Below, piece by piece: positions 30,885 to 39,185 of a stretch of DNA of 64,000 nt. This stretch comes from Nocardiopsis sinuspersici. Its GTDB lineage: Bacteria; Actinomycetota; Actinomycetes; Streptosporangiales; Streptosporangiaceae. The stretch spans positions 310,001 to 374,000 of the forward strand of contig VWVT01000004.1 in assembly GCA_008638415.1 (NCBI GenBank), written 5' to 3'. Within the stretch, counting starts at the first letter, position 1. Every line of letters begins with the position of its first letter. A model generated the notes under the pieces. That model searched no databases. It was given only the letters and a program-made list of their open reading frames with translations, and was not told where the DNA came from. The translations under genes were made by a program, and so were the position numbers.

Positions 30885-31487
30885 TTGGTGGCGGCTGGGT
30901 GGTGGGAGGCCGGCACAGGGTCTCCGGCGGGGCCCTTTCGTGCTCCTCCGCCCGACCTGTTCGGGCCGAACGGCCCCAACCCCAACGCGGTCGAGGCCGA
31001 CCTGCAACGGGCACGGGAGAAGAACCCGTGGATCCTCGGCGGCCGGTTCGTCGACCTGGCGACACGCCGCCTCCTCGCCCCCGGGACGGAGATCGACCTT
31101 CCGCTGCTGCGACCGGACGGCGTACTCCACGCCATCGAGATCAAACGGGCCAACACCAAGGTGGTGGCCCACCAACGCGGACGGCTGATTCCGAGCGCGG
31201 AGGTACACCGTGCGGTCGAGCAGGTCATGGACTACTTCGTGTCACTCGACGAGCGACGCGAGGAGACCCGGAAGACGTGGCGGATCGACGTCCGGCGGTG
31301 CCAGGCCACGGTGGTCATCGGGCATCCCCGGCGCACCGAGGAGGACCCGCGTGCGTTCCACGGGGCTCTGCGGGTCTACAACAGCCACCTCAGCCGTATC
31401 GAGGTGATCACCTATCAGGAGCTCATCGATACCGCCGAGCACGCGGTGGACTTCACCCGTAGCGCGCCCCCTCTCCCCGATGCGTAA
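30885..31487 (+). CDS. Shedu-type (DUF4263) nuclease, short form
   Basis: 200 residues. From about residue 47 it reads like the Shedu SduA catalytic domain: NPWILGG, then Asp71 in EIDLPLL, Glu85 and Lys87 in AIEIKRAN, and Gln113 in SAEVHRAVEQVMDYF. This is a PD-(D/E)XK nuclease of an antiphage system. Shedu proteins usually carry an extra variable N-terminal domain, which is missing. The first 40 residues are low in complexity and the GTG 30885 directly follows a terminator stem with no ribosome site. The gene may therefore be 5'-truncated. It is placed at the edge of the BREX island, just before the mobile segment. Confidence 0.7.
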   Translation: MVAAGWWEAGTGSPAGPFRAPPPDLFGPNGPNPNAVEADLQRAREKNPWILGGRFVDLATRRLLAPGTEIDLPLLRPDGVLHAIEIKRANTKVVAHQRGRLIPSAEVHRAVEQVMDYFVSLDERREETRKTWRIDVRRCQATVVIGHPRRTEEDPRAFHGALRVYNSHLSRIEVITYQELIDTAEHAVDFTRSAPPLPDA

Positions 31488-31570
31488 CGGTGACGGTAGG
31501 CCAGGGGCGACCCTCCCATGGTGCGCAGCAGCCGCCACACCCCTGATGGGTCGGCAGGGACCACACCGAA

Positions 31571-31578
31571 GGTTTCCT
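31571..31578 (+). repeat. 8-bp target-site duplication, left copy
   Basis: GGTTTCCT directly abuts the left inverted repeat of the ISL3-type element; the same octamer abuts the outermost right end at 34164-34171. Eight bases is the usual duplication for ISL3 elements. Confidence 0.8.
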
Positions 31579-33007
31579 GGCTCTTCACAATCGAGGGTGT
31601 AGTTGGGGTCGGAAGCCGCCAGTCTCGAGTAGTGATCTGGCGATGTAGTTCGTCAGGTTGCGGAACCCGAGGGCGGAGCCGCGGAGGTGTTCGAGGCGGC
31701 CGTTGATCGCTTCGGTGGGGCCGTTGGATGTGCCGGGCCGGTCGAAGTAGGCGAGCACGTCGGCGGCGCGCTTGGTCAGGGTGCGGCCGAGCGTGATGAT
31801 CTCGCTGAACGGGCTGGGGACGCCTCGGCTGATCGACTCGATCAACTGCCTCATCAGCTCGCGGCCCCGGGTTCGGTCGGGCTCACGGTAGGCGGCGATC
31901 ATCCGCTGGTAGATGCCCCAGGTGGCTTCGACCTCGACGTGGGCGTCGGCCGCGAACAGCTCCGTCAGCCGGTGCTGCTGGGTCTCGGTGAGCAGGTCGG
32001 CGCCGGTGTGCAGGGTGCGTCGCGCGGCATATAGTGGATCGCCGGTGCGGCCTCGGTGCCCGTGGGTGGCTTGCTGGACCCGGCGCCGGCACTGATCCAG
32101 GGCGTCGCCTGCCAGACGGACGACGTGGAAGGGGTCCAGCACCGGCACAACCTCGGTTAGCTCTTCGGCGGTGGCGGTCTTGAACCCGGTGAACCCGTCC
32201 ATCGCGACGACCTCGATATTGTCGCGCCAGGACTTGTCCCGTTCGGCGAGCCAGGCCTTGAACGCCTGTTTGGAGCGGCCGGCGACCACGTCCAGAAGCC
32301 GCGCCAGCCCGGTGCCGTCGCGGATCGGCGTCAGGTCGATGATCACGGTCACGTACTTGTCGCCACGCCGGTTGTGCCGCCAGACGTGCTCGTCCACGCC
32401 GATGACCTGCACGTCGTCGAAGCGGTGCGGATCGTCGATCAGGACCCGGCGGCCCTCGGCCAGGACCGCGTCGTTGGCGGTGTTCCACGAGACCCCCAGA
32501 GCGTCGGCGACGCAGGCGACACTCAGGTGTTGGCACACCAGGGCTTCCAGCGCCCACCACAGGCCACGTCGCGACAGCTTCGCCCGCGGCTCGGCGGCCC
32601 GCGACGTGTCCTGGCGCCACACGTGACCGCACCCGGTGCACCGGTATCGGCGGAGGCTGACCTCCAACACCGTGGGCCGCCACCCGAACGGCTCGTGCGC
32701 CAACCGCCGGACCACCGTGTCCCTGGCCGCGCCAGGGCATCCGCAGCGACGACACCATCTGTCGGGCTCGACAACCCGGCACCGGAGAATCGCCCGATCG
32801 GGCTCCAACTGCTGCGCGAGCACTTCGAGCCCGAGATCATCAAGACGAGCGAACGTGGTCAGGTCAGGGCGGGCGAAGGTAGCGTCAGACACGTCGAGGT
32901 CTTCCAGATGGGCGGCATAGTCACCTCCATCCTCGGGAGACCTCGACCCCTACCCGGCCACCGACGCGCCGACCGGACTACACCCTCAACTTCGACTGCG
33001 AAGAGCC
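31579..33007 (-). mobile_element. ISL3-family insertion sequence, full-length copy
   Basis: 1429 bp. The left end (31579-31602) matches the outer right end. Its own inner right end (about 32978-33007) carries six extra bases in the repeat, which may impair use as a transposition end. It contains one complete transposase gene. Confidence 0.75.
31585..32892 (-). CDS. ISL3-family transposase
   Basis: 435 residues. The N-terminal zinc-binding part has paired cysteines (WCRRCGCPG and YRCTGCGHVW), followed by a helix-turn-helix-like region (LSVACVADALGVSWNT). The DDE catalytic triad is visible as VIGVDEHVWR, VAMDGFTGF and GPTEAINGRLEHLRG. The gene appears intact and fills the element, with its stop only a few bases inside the left inverted repeat. 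GTG 32892 is the annotated start. Confidence 0.92.
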   Translation of the reverse strand: MSDATFARPDLTTFARLDDLGLEVLAQQLEPDRAILRCRVVEPDRWCRRCGCPGAARDTVVRRLAHEPFGWRPTVLEVSLRRYRCTGCGHVWRQDTSRAAEPRAKLSRRGLWWALEALVCQHLSVACVADALGVSWNTANDAVLAEGRRVLIDDPHRFDDVQVIGVDEHVWRHNRRGDKYVTVIIDLTPIRDGTGLARLLDVVAGRSKQAFKAWLAERDKSWRDNIEVVAMDGFTGFKTATAEELTEVVPVLDPFHVVRLAGDALDQCRRRVQQATHGHRGRTGDPLYAARRTLHTGADLLTETQQHRLTELFAADAHVEVEATWGIYQRMIAAYREPDRTRGRELMRQLIESISRGVPSPFSEIITLGRTLTKRAADVLAYFDRPGTSNGPTEAINGRLEHLRGSALGFRNLTNYIARSLLETGGFRPQLHPRL

Positions 33008-33055
33008 CAAAAATAGCCCCGGTGCGAGGGTCGGCCCGCGTGCTATGTTCCGGCC

Positions 33056-33565
33056 ATGACTAGACCCGGTGAGATCCTCGGCAGCGTGTTCGCCGCCAGC
33101 GAGCGCGAGCAGCTCGAGACGTTCCTGGATTACCTGCGCGACGCCGTCGTGCGCAAGGCCCGCGGGGTGTCGGAGGAGGACGCCCGGCGCAGCCCGGTGC
33201 CGACCGGCACCAACCTCGGCGGCCTGATCAAACACCTGCGGTGGGTGGAACTGGGCGGGTTCGCCGAGCAGATCGGGCAGATCCCCGCCGCGGAGCTGCC
33301 CACGCCGCCGTGGACCGACGCAGACCCGGAGGCCGACCTGCGGCTGGAGCCGAACGAGAAGCTCGACGACGTCATCGCCGCCTACCAGGCGGAGTGCGAC
33401 CGCTCCCGCGAGATCGCCGCCCAGCACAGCCTCGACTACGCCGTCACCACACCGCGGGGCAGGGAGCTGACGTGGATGTACCTGCACGTGATCGTGGAGA
33501 CCGCCCGGCACGCGGGCCACGCGGACATCCTGCGCGAGATGATCGACGGCAGCGTCGGCGACTGA
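33056..33565 (+). CDS. DinB/DUF664-family (mycothiol transferase-like) protein
   Basis: 169 residues with a DinB four-helix-bundle pattern: an N-terminal helix (REQLETFLDYLRDAVVRKARG), LIKHLRWVE with a candidate metal-binding His, and a C-terminal LHVIVETARHAGHADILREMIDG. Actinomycete members include mycothiol-dependent transferases and maleylpyruvate isomerase-like enzymes. It is carried between the two IS copies and is the only passenger gene of the unit. A role in thiol-dependent detoxification or resistance is possible but not shown. ATG 33056 begins 48 bases after the inner IS end. Confidence 0.8.
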   Translation: MTRPGEILGSVFAASEREQLETFLDYLRDAVVRKARGVSEEDARRSPVPTGTNLGGLIKHLRWVELGGFAEQIGQIPAAELPTPPWTDADPEADLRLEPNEKLDDVIAAYQAECDRSREIAAQHSLDYAVTTPRGRELTWMYLHVIVETARHAGHADILREMIDGSVGD

Positions 33566-33620
33566 CGGCTCGCGGCGCGTCGTCGGTCCGTGTTCCGGGT
33601 CGTCGGAGGCGGCGTTACAA

Positions 33621-34163
33621 CGGTATCGGCGGAGGCTGACCTCCAACACCGTGGGCCGCCACCCGAACGGCTCGTGCGCCAACCGCCGGACCACCGTGTC
33701 CCTGGCCGCGCCAGGGCATCCGCAGCGACGACACCATCTGTCGGGCTCGACAACCCGGCTGTCCGTTCGCAGTCGACCTGCGCACCGCGCGAGGCTGTGA
33801 CCAGGGCGCTGAGCAGATCAAATGAGAACCCGGCGGCGGGGACTCGCAGATGACCTGCTCACTCCTGACGGTTCTCTCATTCGATCTGCTCGCGGATCGC
33901 CGGATGCGTGGGTGCCTGACCTGCGCGGGCGCTCTCCGGCGCGCAGATCGTCCGCGAATCTCGCCGAACGTGAGCAGAACGGATGCGAGTTGAGCAGGTC
34001 GCGTGCGACAGGACACCGGCACCGGAGAATCGCCCGATCGGGCTCCAACCGCTGCCCGAGCACTTCGAGCCCGAGATCATAGTCACCCCCATCCTCGGGA
34101 GACCTCGACCCCTACCCGGCCACCGACGCGTCGACCGGACTACACCCTCAACTGCGAAGAGCC
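33621..34163 (-). mobile_element. Truncated right-end copy of the ISL3 element
   Basis: 33621-33758 repeats 32642 onward and 34020-34163 repeats the terminal part of the full copy to the right inverted repeat, with a deletion of about 80 bases near the transposase start. It is interrupted at 33759-34019 by unrelated sequence. The right end here lacks the six extra bases found in the full copy. Confidence 0.8.
33759..34019. mobile_element. 261-bp non-coding insert, MITE-like
   Basis: It interrupts the truncated IS copy between CCCGG and CACCGG, leaving CCGG on both sides, a possible 4-bp duplication. Its ends share imperfect inverted sequence (CTGTC and GACCTGC). Inside is a long imperfect inverted repeat, 33811-33830 against 33870-33891 (GAGCAGATC-AATGAG arms). 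No ORF was seen. Confidence 0.45.
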
Positions 34164-34171
34164 GGTTTCCT
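34164..34171 (+). repeat. 8-bp target-site duplication, right copy
   Basis: GGTTTCCT directly follows the outer right inverted repeat and is identical to 31571-31578. Confidence 0.8.
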
Positions 34172-34331
34172 CGATGGCTCGGCGGATGTGTACCAGGGAT
34201 CAGACATCGGTGGTGAACCCGTGGTCCTCGGCGCCCGGAGCGGCGGAGGAGACGGAGTGGCCGCCGCCGCACACCGCGGTTTCCGTTCCCACGGCGAAAC
34301 CGTTGTGCGGATTTCACCCGCGGAACACCCC

Positions 34332-34361
34332 TTGACACTCTCGTGGCCGCGGAGCTATACC
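34332..34361 (+). promoter_or_regulatory. Promoter of the arabinofuranosidase gene
   Basis: TTGACA at 34332-34337 and TATACC at 34356-34361, 18 bp apart, close to the housekeeping consensus. It lies about 220 bases upstream of the GH51 start in a 411-base gap (34172-34582) with no gene. Confidence 0.6.
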
Positions 34362-34407
34362 TAGGAAAATACTTCAACCGGCCGAATTCGTTCGACGACA
34401 CCCAGGG

Positions 34408-34423
34408 ATGTTAGCGCTAACAT
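34408..34423. promoter_or_regulatory. LacI-type operator
   Basis: ATGTTAGCGCTAACAT is a perfect 16-bp palindrome with the central CG of LacI/GalR-family operators, about 45 bases downstream of the -10 box. A sugar-responsive LacI repressor is probably encoded elsewhere; none is in the window. Confidence 0.65.
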
Positions 34424-34582
34424 ACAAATAGCGAACACCGGGACAAGGACCGTGTAATACGTGCGCCCTGTCCTCTGTTAATGACGCCTATCGGCGCTGA
34501 CATCCCTCATATCGCCGCGACCCGAAACATCCCGCAACCGCCGATCGGCCCCCCCGTCGGCGGCACACCCCCCGGAGAAGAC

Positions 34583-37105
34583 TTGCGAGCGAACAGAAGG
34601 AAATCAGCGCGCGCCACGTGCGCGCTGCTCACCGGACTGCTGTGCGTCGTGTCCGCAGCGGCCCCCGCGTCGGCAGCGACCGACTACAGCATCGACATCG
34701 ACCCCTCCGCCACCGGGCCGCGGATCAGCGACCAGATGTACGGCATATTCATGGAGGACATCAACCACGCGGCCGACGGCGGGCTGTACGCCGAACTGGT
34801 ACAGAACCGCTCCTTCGAATACAGCACCGCGGACAACGAGAACTACACCTCCATGACCGCCTGGGAGGAGATCTCCACCGGAAAGGCCAACGTCCAGGCG
34901 GAAGTGGTGAACGACGACGGCCGTCTCAACGAGCGCAACCGCAACTACCTCCGGGTCGTACTGCCCGCCGACGGCGGCGAATACGGCGTGGCCAACAGCG
35001 GATACTCCACCGGGATCACCGTCACCGAGGGGGAGGAGTACGACTTCTCGGTGTGGGCGAAGTCCCCGGGCCGCGCCGCTCCGCTGACCGTGCGGTTGCA
35101 CGACGCCCAGGGCGATCCGCTGGCCGAGCCGCTGGCCCTGGAAGTCCAGGGCGACTGGGCGCGGTACACCGGCACGCTGACCGCCACGGGCTCCAGCACC
35201 ACCGGCCGGCTGTCGGTCACCGGGAGCGGTGGCGGCGTGCTGGGCCTGGACATGGTCTCGCTGTTCCCGCGTGAGACCTTCAAGGGCCGTGAGAACGGCC
35301 TGCGCACGGACATCGCCGAGAAGATCGCCGCACTCGACCCGGGCTTCGTCCGCTTCCCCGGCGGCTGCCTGGTCAACACCGGCAGCCACGAGGCCTACGA
35401 AGCCCCCGACTGGCCGCGCGAGCGCTCCTTCCAGTGGAAGGACACGGTCGGTCCGGTCGAGGAGCGTGCGACCAACCACAACTTCTGGGGCTACAACCAG
35501 TCCTACGGGCTGGGCTACTACGAGTACTTCCAGTTCGCCGACGACCTCGGCGCCATGCCGCTGCCGGTCGTGCCCGCCCTGGTCACCGGCTGCGGCGAGA
35601 ACCGGGCCACCGACGATCCCGAGCTGCTGCGGCGACACATCCAGGACACCCTGGACCTGATCGAGTTCGCCAACGGCCCGGCCGACTCCGAGTGGGGCGG
35701 CGTGCGCGCCGAGATGGGCCACCCCGAGCCGTTCGGACTGACCCACGTGCAGGTCGGCAACGAGGAGAACCTACCCGAAGAGTTCTTCGAGCGCTTCCTG
35801 CGGTTCCGCGACGCCATCGAGGCCGAGTACCCCGACATCACCGTGGTCGGCAATTCCGGCCCGGCCTCCGGCGGCAGCGTCTTCGAGCGCGCCTGGGAGC
35901 TCAACCGCGAGCACGGCGTCGCCATGGTCGACGAGCACTACTACAACTCCCCGGCCTGGTTCCTGGCCAACAACGAGCGCTACGACTCCTACGACCGCGA
36001 GGGCCCCGACGTCTACCTGGGCGAGTTCGCCTCACAGGGCAACCAGTTCTCCAACGCCCTGGCCGAGGCCGCCTACATGACCGGGCTGGAGCGCAACGCC
36101 GACGTGGTGAAGATGGTCTCCTACGCCCCGCTGCTGGCCGCGGAGTGGAACACCCAGTGGACCCCCGACATGATCTGGTTCGACAACAGCACCAGTTGGG
36201 GTTCGGCCAACTACGAGGTGCAGCGGCTGTTCTCCACCAACACCGGAGACCGTGTGGTGCCCAGCACCGCCTCGGGCACCCCTGGTGTCGGCGGACCGAT
36301 CACCGGCGCGGTGGGACTGTCCACCTGGAACACCAGCGCCGAGTACGACGACGTCCGCGTGACCTCCGCAGACGGTGAGGCACTGCTGACCGACGACTTC
36401 TCCTCCGGCGCCGACCAGTGGACCCACATCACCGGCGCCGGGAACTGGACCGTCGAGAACGGCGCCTACGTGCAGACCGAGACCTCCGGTGAGAACACGA
36501 TGGTCACCGCCGGAGACCCCGGGTGGACCGACTACGACCTGGAGGTGACCGCCACCAAGCGCGAGGGCGCCGAGGGCTTCCTCGTCGGGTTCGGCGTCCA
36601 GGGCACCGGCGACTACTACTGGTGGAACCTGGGCGGGTGGAACAACACCCAGTCCGCGGTGGAGCGTGCCTCCGGAGGCGCGAAGAGCCTCATCGTCTCC
36701 GACGGCACCACCGTGGAGGCCGGCCGCGCCTACGACATCCGCGTCGAGGTGCGCGACCGCGACGTCACCCTCTACCTCGACGGCGAGGAGTGGGGCGGCT
36801 TCACCGCGCCCGAACCCGAGCCGTTCCGCCAGGTGGTCACGCGCGACGAGCAGACCGGCGAGTTCATCGTCAAGGTCGTCAACGCCCAGGGCGAGGCGGC
36901 CCGCACGTCGATCGACCTGGGCTCCGCGCAGGTGGAGCCCACCGCCGAGCTGACCGTCCTGCAGGCCGACCCGGCCGCCGAGAACACGGCGACCGACCGG
37001 CCCGTCAGCCCGGAGACCTCCACCGTCGACGGTGTGGACAGCACGTTCACCCACACCTTCCCGGCGCACTCGGTCACCTTCATGCGCATCACACCGGAGC
37101 GGTAA
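34583..37105 (+). CDS. Secreted GH51 alpha-L-arabinofuranosidase
   Basis: 840 residues from TTG 34583, chosen for GGAGAAGA upstream and because it yields a clean signal peptide (RRKSAR, then hydrophobic LLTGLLCVVSAAAPASA). The mature enzyme starts DYSIDIDPSATGPRIS with FMEDINHAADGGLYAELV, typical of GH51; a carbohydrate-binding-like insert follows. The acid/base is Glu394 in VGNEEN and the nucleophile Glu481 in YLGEFA. A beta-sandwich domain (DDFSSGADQW to LYLDGEEWGGF) is inserted before the final GH51 C-terminal strands. It probably releases arabinose from plant polysaccharide outside the cell and is controlled by the LacI-type operator. Confidence 0.9.
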   Translation: MRANRRKSARATCALLTGLLCVVSAAAPASAATDYSIDIDPSATGPRISDQMYGIFMEDINHAADGGLYAELVQNRSFEYSTADNENYTSMTAWEEISTGKANVQAEVVNDDGRLNERNRNYLRVVLPADGGEYGVANSGYSTGITVTEGEEYDFSVWAKSPGRAAPLTVRLHDAQGDPLAEPLALEVQGDWARYTGTLTATGSSTTGRLSVTGSGGGVLGLDMVSLFPRETFKGRENGLRTDIAEKIAALDPGFVRFPGGCLVNTGSHEAYEAPDWPRERSFQWKDTVGPVEERATNHNFWGYNQSYGLGYYEYFQFADDLGAMPLPVVPALVTGCGENRATDDPELLRRHIQDTLDLIEFANGPADSEWGGVRAEMGHPEPFGLTHVQVGNEENLPEEFFERFLRFRDAIEAEYPDITVVGNSGPASGGSVFERAWELNREHGVAMVDEHYYNSPAWFLANNERYDSYDREGPDVYLGEFASQGNQFSNALAEAAYMTGLERNADVVKMVSYAPLLAAEWNTQWTPDMIWFDNSTSWGSANYEVQRLFSTNTGDRVVPSTASGTPGVGGPITGAVGLSTWNTSAEYDDVRVTSADGEALLTDDFSSGADQWTHITGAGNWTVENGAYVQTETSGENTMVTAGDPGWTDYDLEVTATKREGAEGFLVGFGVQGTGDYYWWNLGGWNNTQSAVERASGGAKSLIVSDGTTVEAGRAYDIRVEVRDRDVTLYLDGEEWGGFTAPEPEPFRQVVTRDEQTGEFIVKVVNAQGEAARTSIDLGSAQVEPTAELTVLQADPAAENTATDRPVSPETSTVDGVDSTFTHTFPAHSVTFMRITPER

Positions 37106-37120
37106 CCCGCGACAGCACCG

Positions 37121-37158
37121 CGCCCGCCGGGCACCGCAGAGCCGGTGCCCGGCGGGCG
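37121..37158 (+). terminator. Terminator of the arabinofuranosidase gene
   Basis: A 15-bp perfect stem (CGCCCGCCGGGCACC with its complement, 8-base loop) 16 bases after the stop. The remaining gap to 37387 shows nothing else. Confidence 0.75.
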
Positions 37159-37387
37159 CCTGCGTGTGAGGGGCGAGGACCGCGGGCCCCGGCAACGCCG
37201 TCGGTGAGCGCCCGCAGCGCCCCACGTGCGCCGGATACGGCCGTGCCCATCCCACTGAAGAGCCCGGTCCTTTGGTCGAGTGTGGCGATGCACCAGGCCA
37301 CGGGCCGTGTTCCCCGCATCCGGTCAGGACACACTCCACCACGTTCCCACCCACCGAACGCGACGAAGAACGGTCGGCGCAGGCTGA

Positions 37388-37606
37388 TCAGGACCTTTTG
37401 TACTCGAGGTCCTTCGCGGCCAGTGCGTCGCCGAGGATGGCGATCGCCTTGGGACCGACGCCGTGGATGGCCAGCAGTTCCTTCTTCGAGTGGTCGGCCA
37501 CCTGCCGGAGGCTGGTGATGCCGTTGAACGAGAGTTCGCGAGCGGCCGTTTTGCCGATCTCGTCCGGGAGATCCCCGACCGGACGTATGTCGGGTGTGGC
37601 TGCCAT
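37388..37606 (-). CDS. Helix-hairpin-helix protein, RpoA C-terminal-like
   Basis: 72 residues from ATG 37606, chosen because AGGAAG lies just upstream and homology starts there. The sequence IGKTAARELSFNGITSLRQVADHSKKELL followed by IHGVGPKAIAILGDAL is a helix-hairpin-helix DNA-binding unit like the C-terminal domain of RNA polymerase alpha. Stand-alone proteins of this kind are widespread in actinomycetes with no assigned function. It stands alone. Confidence 0.75.
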   Translation of the reverse strand: MAATPDIRPVGDLPDEIGKTAARELSFNGITSLRQVADHSKKELLAIHGVGPKAIAILGDALAAKDLEYKRS

Positions 37607-37892
37607 GGCGCTTCCTTCTGGTCGGACCACTGTGAACGCCAGAGTAGCGGCGACGGGCGTTCGAGCAACCGGACGAGATCCGCGGCCGGTTTTCGCTTCG
37701 AGGACGGCCTGGAGTGCACATCGCATCGGCCGCCGCGGGGTGGCGGACCCTCCCGATCATGTGAAGGGGAGGAGCCGAAACCGTCCGCGTCGGCGCGGAC
37801 CAAGACTCCGAAACAGGACGGAATCGGTAGCCTGACCAGCGATTTCATCCGCTGGATGGTCCCCGGAACCCGCGCGGGGGTAGCCCCGGCTC

Positions 37893-39101
37893 ATGACCAC
37901 GACACGCAGTGAACAGGACACGGGCACCGTCACGACACGGATCGTCGACTACTACAACGGGCGCGAGCGGGCCTGGGTGAAGGAGGCGGTCCGGCTGCTG
38001 CACGCCGACGCCACGCGCTCGGCGGACACGCACGTCTTCCAGTTCCCGCTTCCCGCGGAGTGGGGCATCGACCTCTACGTCAAGGACGAGTCCGTCCACC
38101 CCTCCGGCAGCCTGAAGCACCGCATGGCGCGCGCACTGTTCCTGCACGCGCTGTGCACCGGGTGGATCGAACCGGACACGCACGTGTTCGAGGCCTCCAG
38201 CGGCTCCACGGCGGTCTCCGAGGCCTACTTCGCGCACCTCCTGGGGCTGAAGTTCACAGCGGTGGTGCCCAAGAGCACCAGCCAGGAGAAAGTGGACCTC
38301 ATCAAGTCCTACAAAGGAGAGGTCAGGAACCCCGGAGCCGACGGTGACATCGAGAAGGAGGCCGCACGGCTGGCCAAGGAGACCCCCAAGGGCCACTTCA
38401 TGGACCAGTTCACCTACGCCGAGCGCGCCTACGACTACCGGGACGACCACAACGTGGCGGCGACGATCTTCCGGCAGATCGCCGAGGAGCGCCACCCCGA
38501 CCCCAAGTGGATCGTGGTGGGAGCGGGCACCGGCGGTACGAGCGCGACCATCGGCCGGCACATCCGCTTCAGCCGCCGTGACACCCGGGTGTGCGTCGTC
38601 GACCCGCAGAACTCGGCGTTCTTCCCCAACTGGACGGCCAACCAGGGCCACCCCAAGAGCCAGTGGCCCGAGGACCCCTCGACCTGGGCCAAGGGCAAGC
38701 CCTCCCACATCGAGGGCATCGGGCGTCCCACGGTCGAGCCCTCGTTCCTGCCCGCCGTCGTCGACCGGATGATCTCGGTGCCCGACGCCGCCTCGATCGC
38801 GGCCATGCGCCTGCTCCTGTCCCGGCTGCGCCACCGCGCGGGCCCCTCCACGGGAACCAACCTGTGGGGAGCGATGCGGATCGTCGCCGAGATGCTCTCC
38901 GACGGGGAGCGGGGCAGCGTCGTCATGCTCATGTGCGACCAGGGCGAGCGGTACATGCACAACTACTACGACGACACGTGGGTCGAGCAGACGCTCAAGC
39001 TGGACCTGGCGCCCTACACCAAGGCGCTGGAGGACTTCCTCTCGACCGGCCGCTGGAACGAGCCTTCGGCCGCCGCCGTTCCCGCGGCCAGGGGCGCCTG
39101 A
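37893..39101 (+). CDS. PLP-dependent cysteine synthase-family enzyme, Cds1-like
   Basis: 402 residues of the fold-type II PLP family. The PLP lysine is Lys75 in HPSGSLKHR, ASSGSTAVSEAYFA binds substrate and GAGTGGTSATIG binds the cofactor phosphate. The HPSGSLKHR, SSGSTAVSEAYFA and STSQEKVDLI blocks resemble the mycobacterial cysteine desulfhydrase Cds1 more than CysK/CysM. It probably degrades cysteine to sulfide, pyruvate and ammonia, but cysteine synthase activity cannot be excluded. The ATG follows only a weak ribosome site. It is monocistronic. Confidence 0.75.
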   Translation: MTTTRSEQDTGTVTTRIVDYYNGRERAWVKEAVRLLHADATRSADTHVFQFPLPAEWGIDLYVKDESVHPSGSLKHRMARALFLHALCTGWIEPDTHVFEASSGSTAVSEAYFAHLLGLKFTAVVPKSTSQEKVDLIKSYKGEVRNPGADGDIEKEAARLAKETPKGHFMDQFTYAERAYDYRDDHNVAATIFRQIAEERHPDPKWIVVGAGTGGTSATIGRHIRFSRRDTRVCVVDPQNSAFFPNWTANQGHPKSQWPEDPSTWAKGKPSHIEGIGRPTVEPSFLPAVVDRMISVPDAASIAAMRLLLSRLRHRAGPSTGTNLWGAMRIVAEMLSDGERGSVVMLMCDQGERYMHNYYDDTWVEQTLKLDLAPYTKALEDFLSTGRWNEPSAAAVPAARGA

Positions 39102-39185
39102 GGAGGAGTCCGTGCCAAGGGCGGAGCGGAGGGGCGCCGGGAACACGGCGTCCCTCTGACGGTTTGCCCGCGGCACCGATGGTCT

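Larger units (their letters stand above)
31579..34163 (+). mobile_element. Compound ISL3-family unit with passenger gene
   Basis: The outer ends are related 24-bp inverted repeats starting GGCTCTTC and ending GAGGGTGTAG (three mismatches). Inside are a complete IS (31579-33007), a DinB-fold gene, and a left-truncated second copy of the same IS right end (33621-34163). The target duplication lies at the outer ends and not around the complete IS, so the whole 2.6-kb unit inserted at once or formed by rearrangement that kept both outer flanks. Confidence 0.7.

Noticed and set aside
33008..33015. Target-site duplication around the single full-length IS
   Set aside because: The bases after the inner right end (CAAAAATA) do not match GGTTTCCT on the left, so the full copy alone is not bracketed.
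33615..34022. Short minus-strand ORFs in the truncated IS and its insert
   Set aside because: They combine a transposase fragment with non-coding insert sequence and have no start signals.
39129..39153. Hairpin after the Cds1-like gene
   Set aside because: The stem is short and imperfect; not firm enough to call a terminator.
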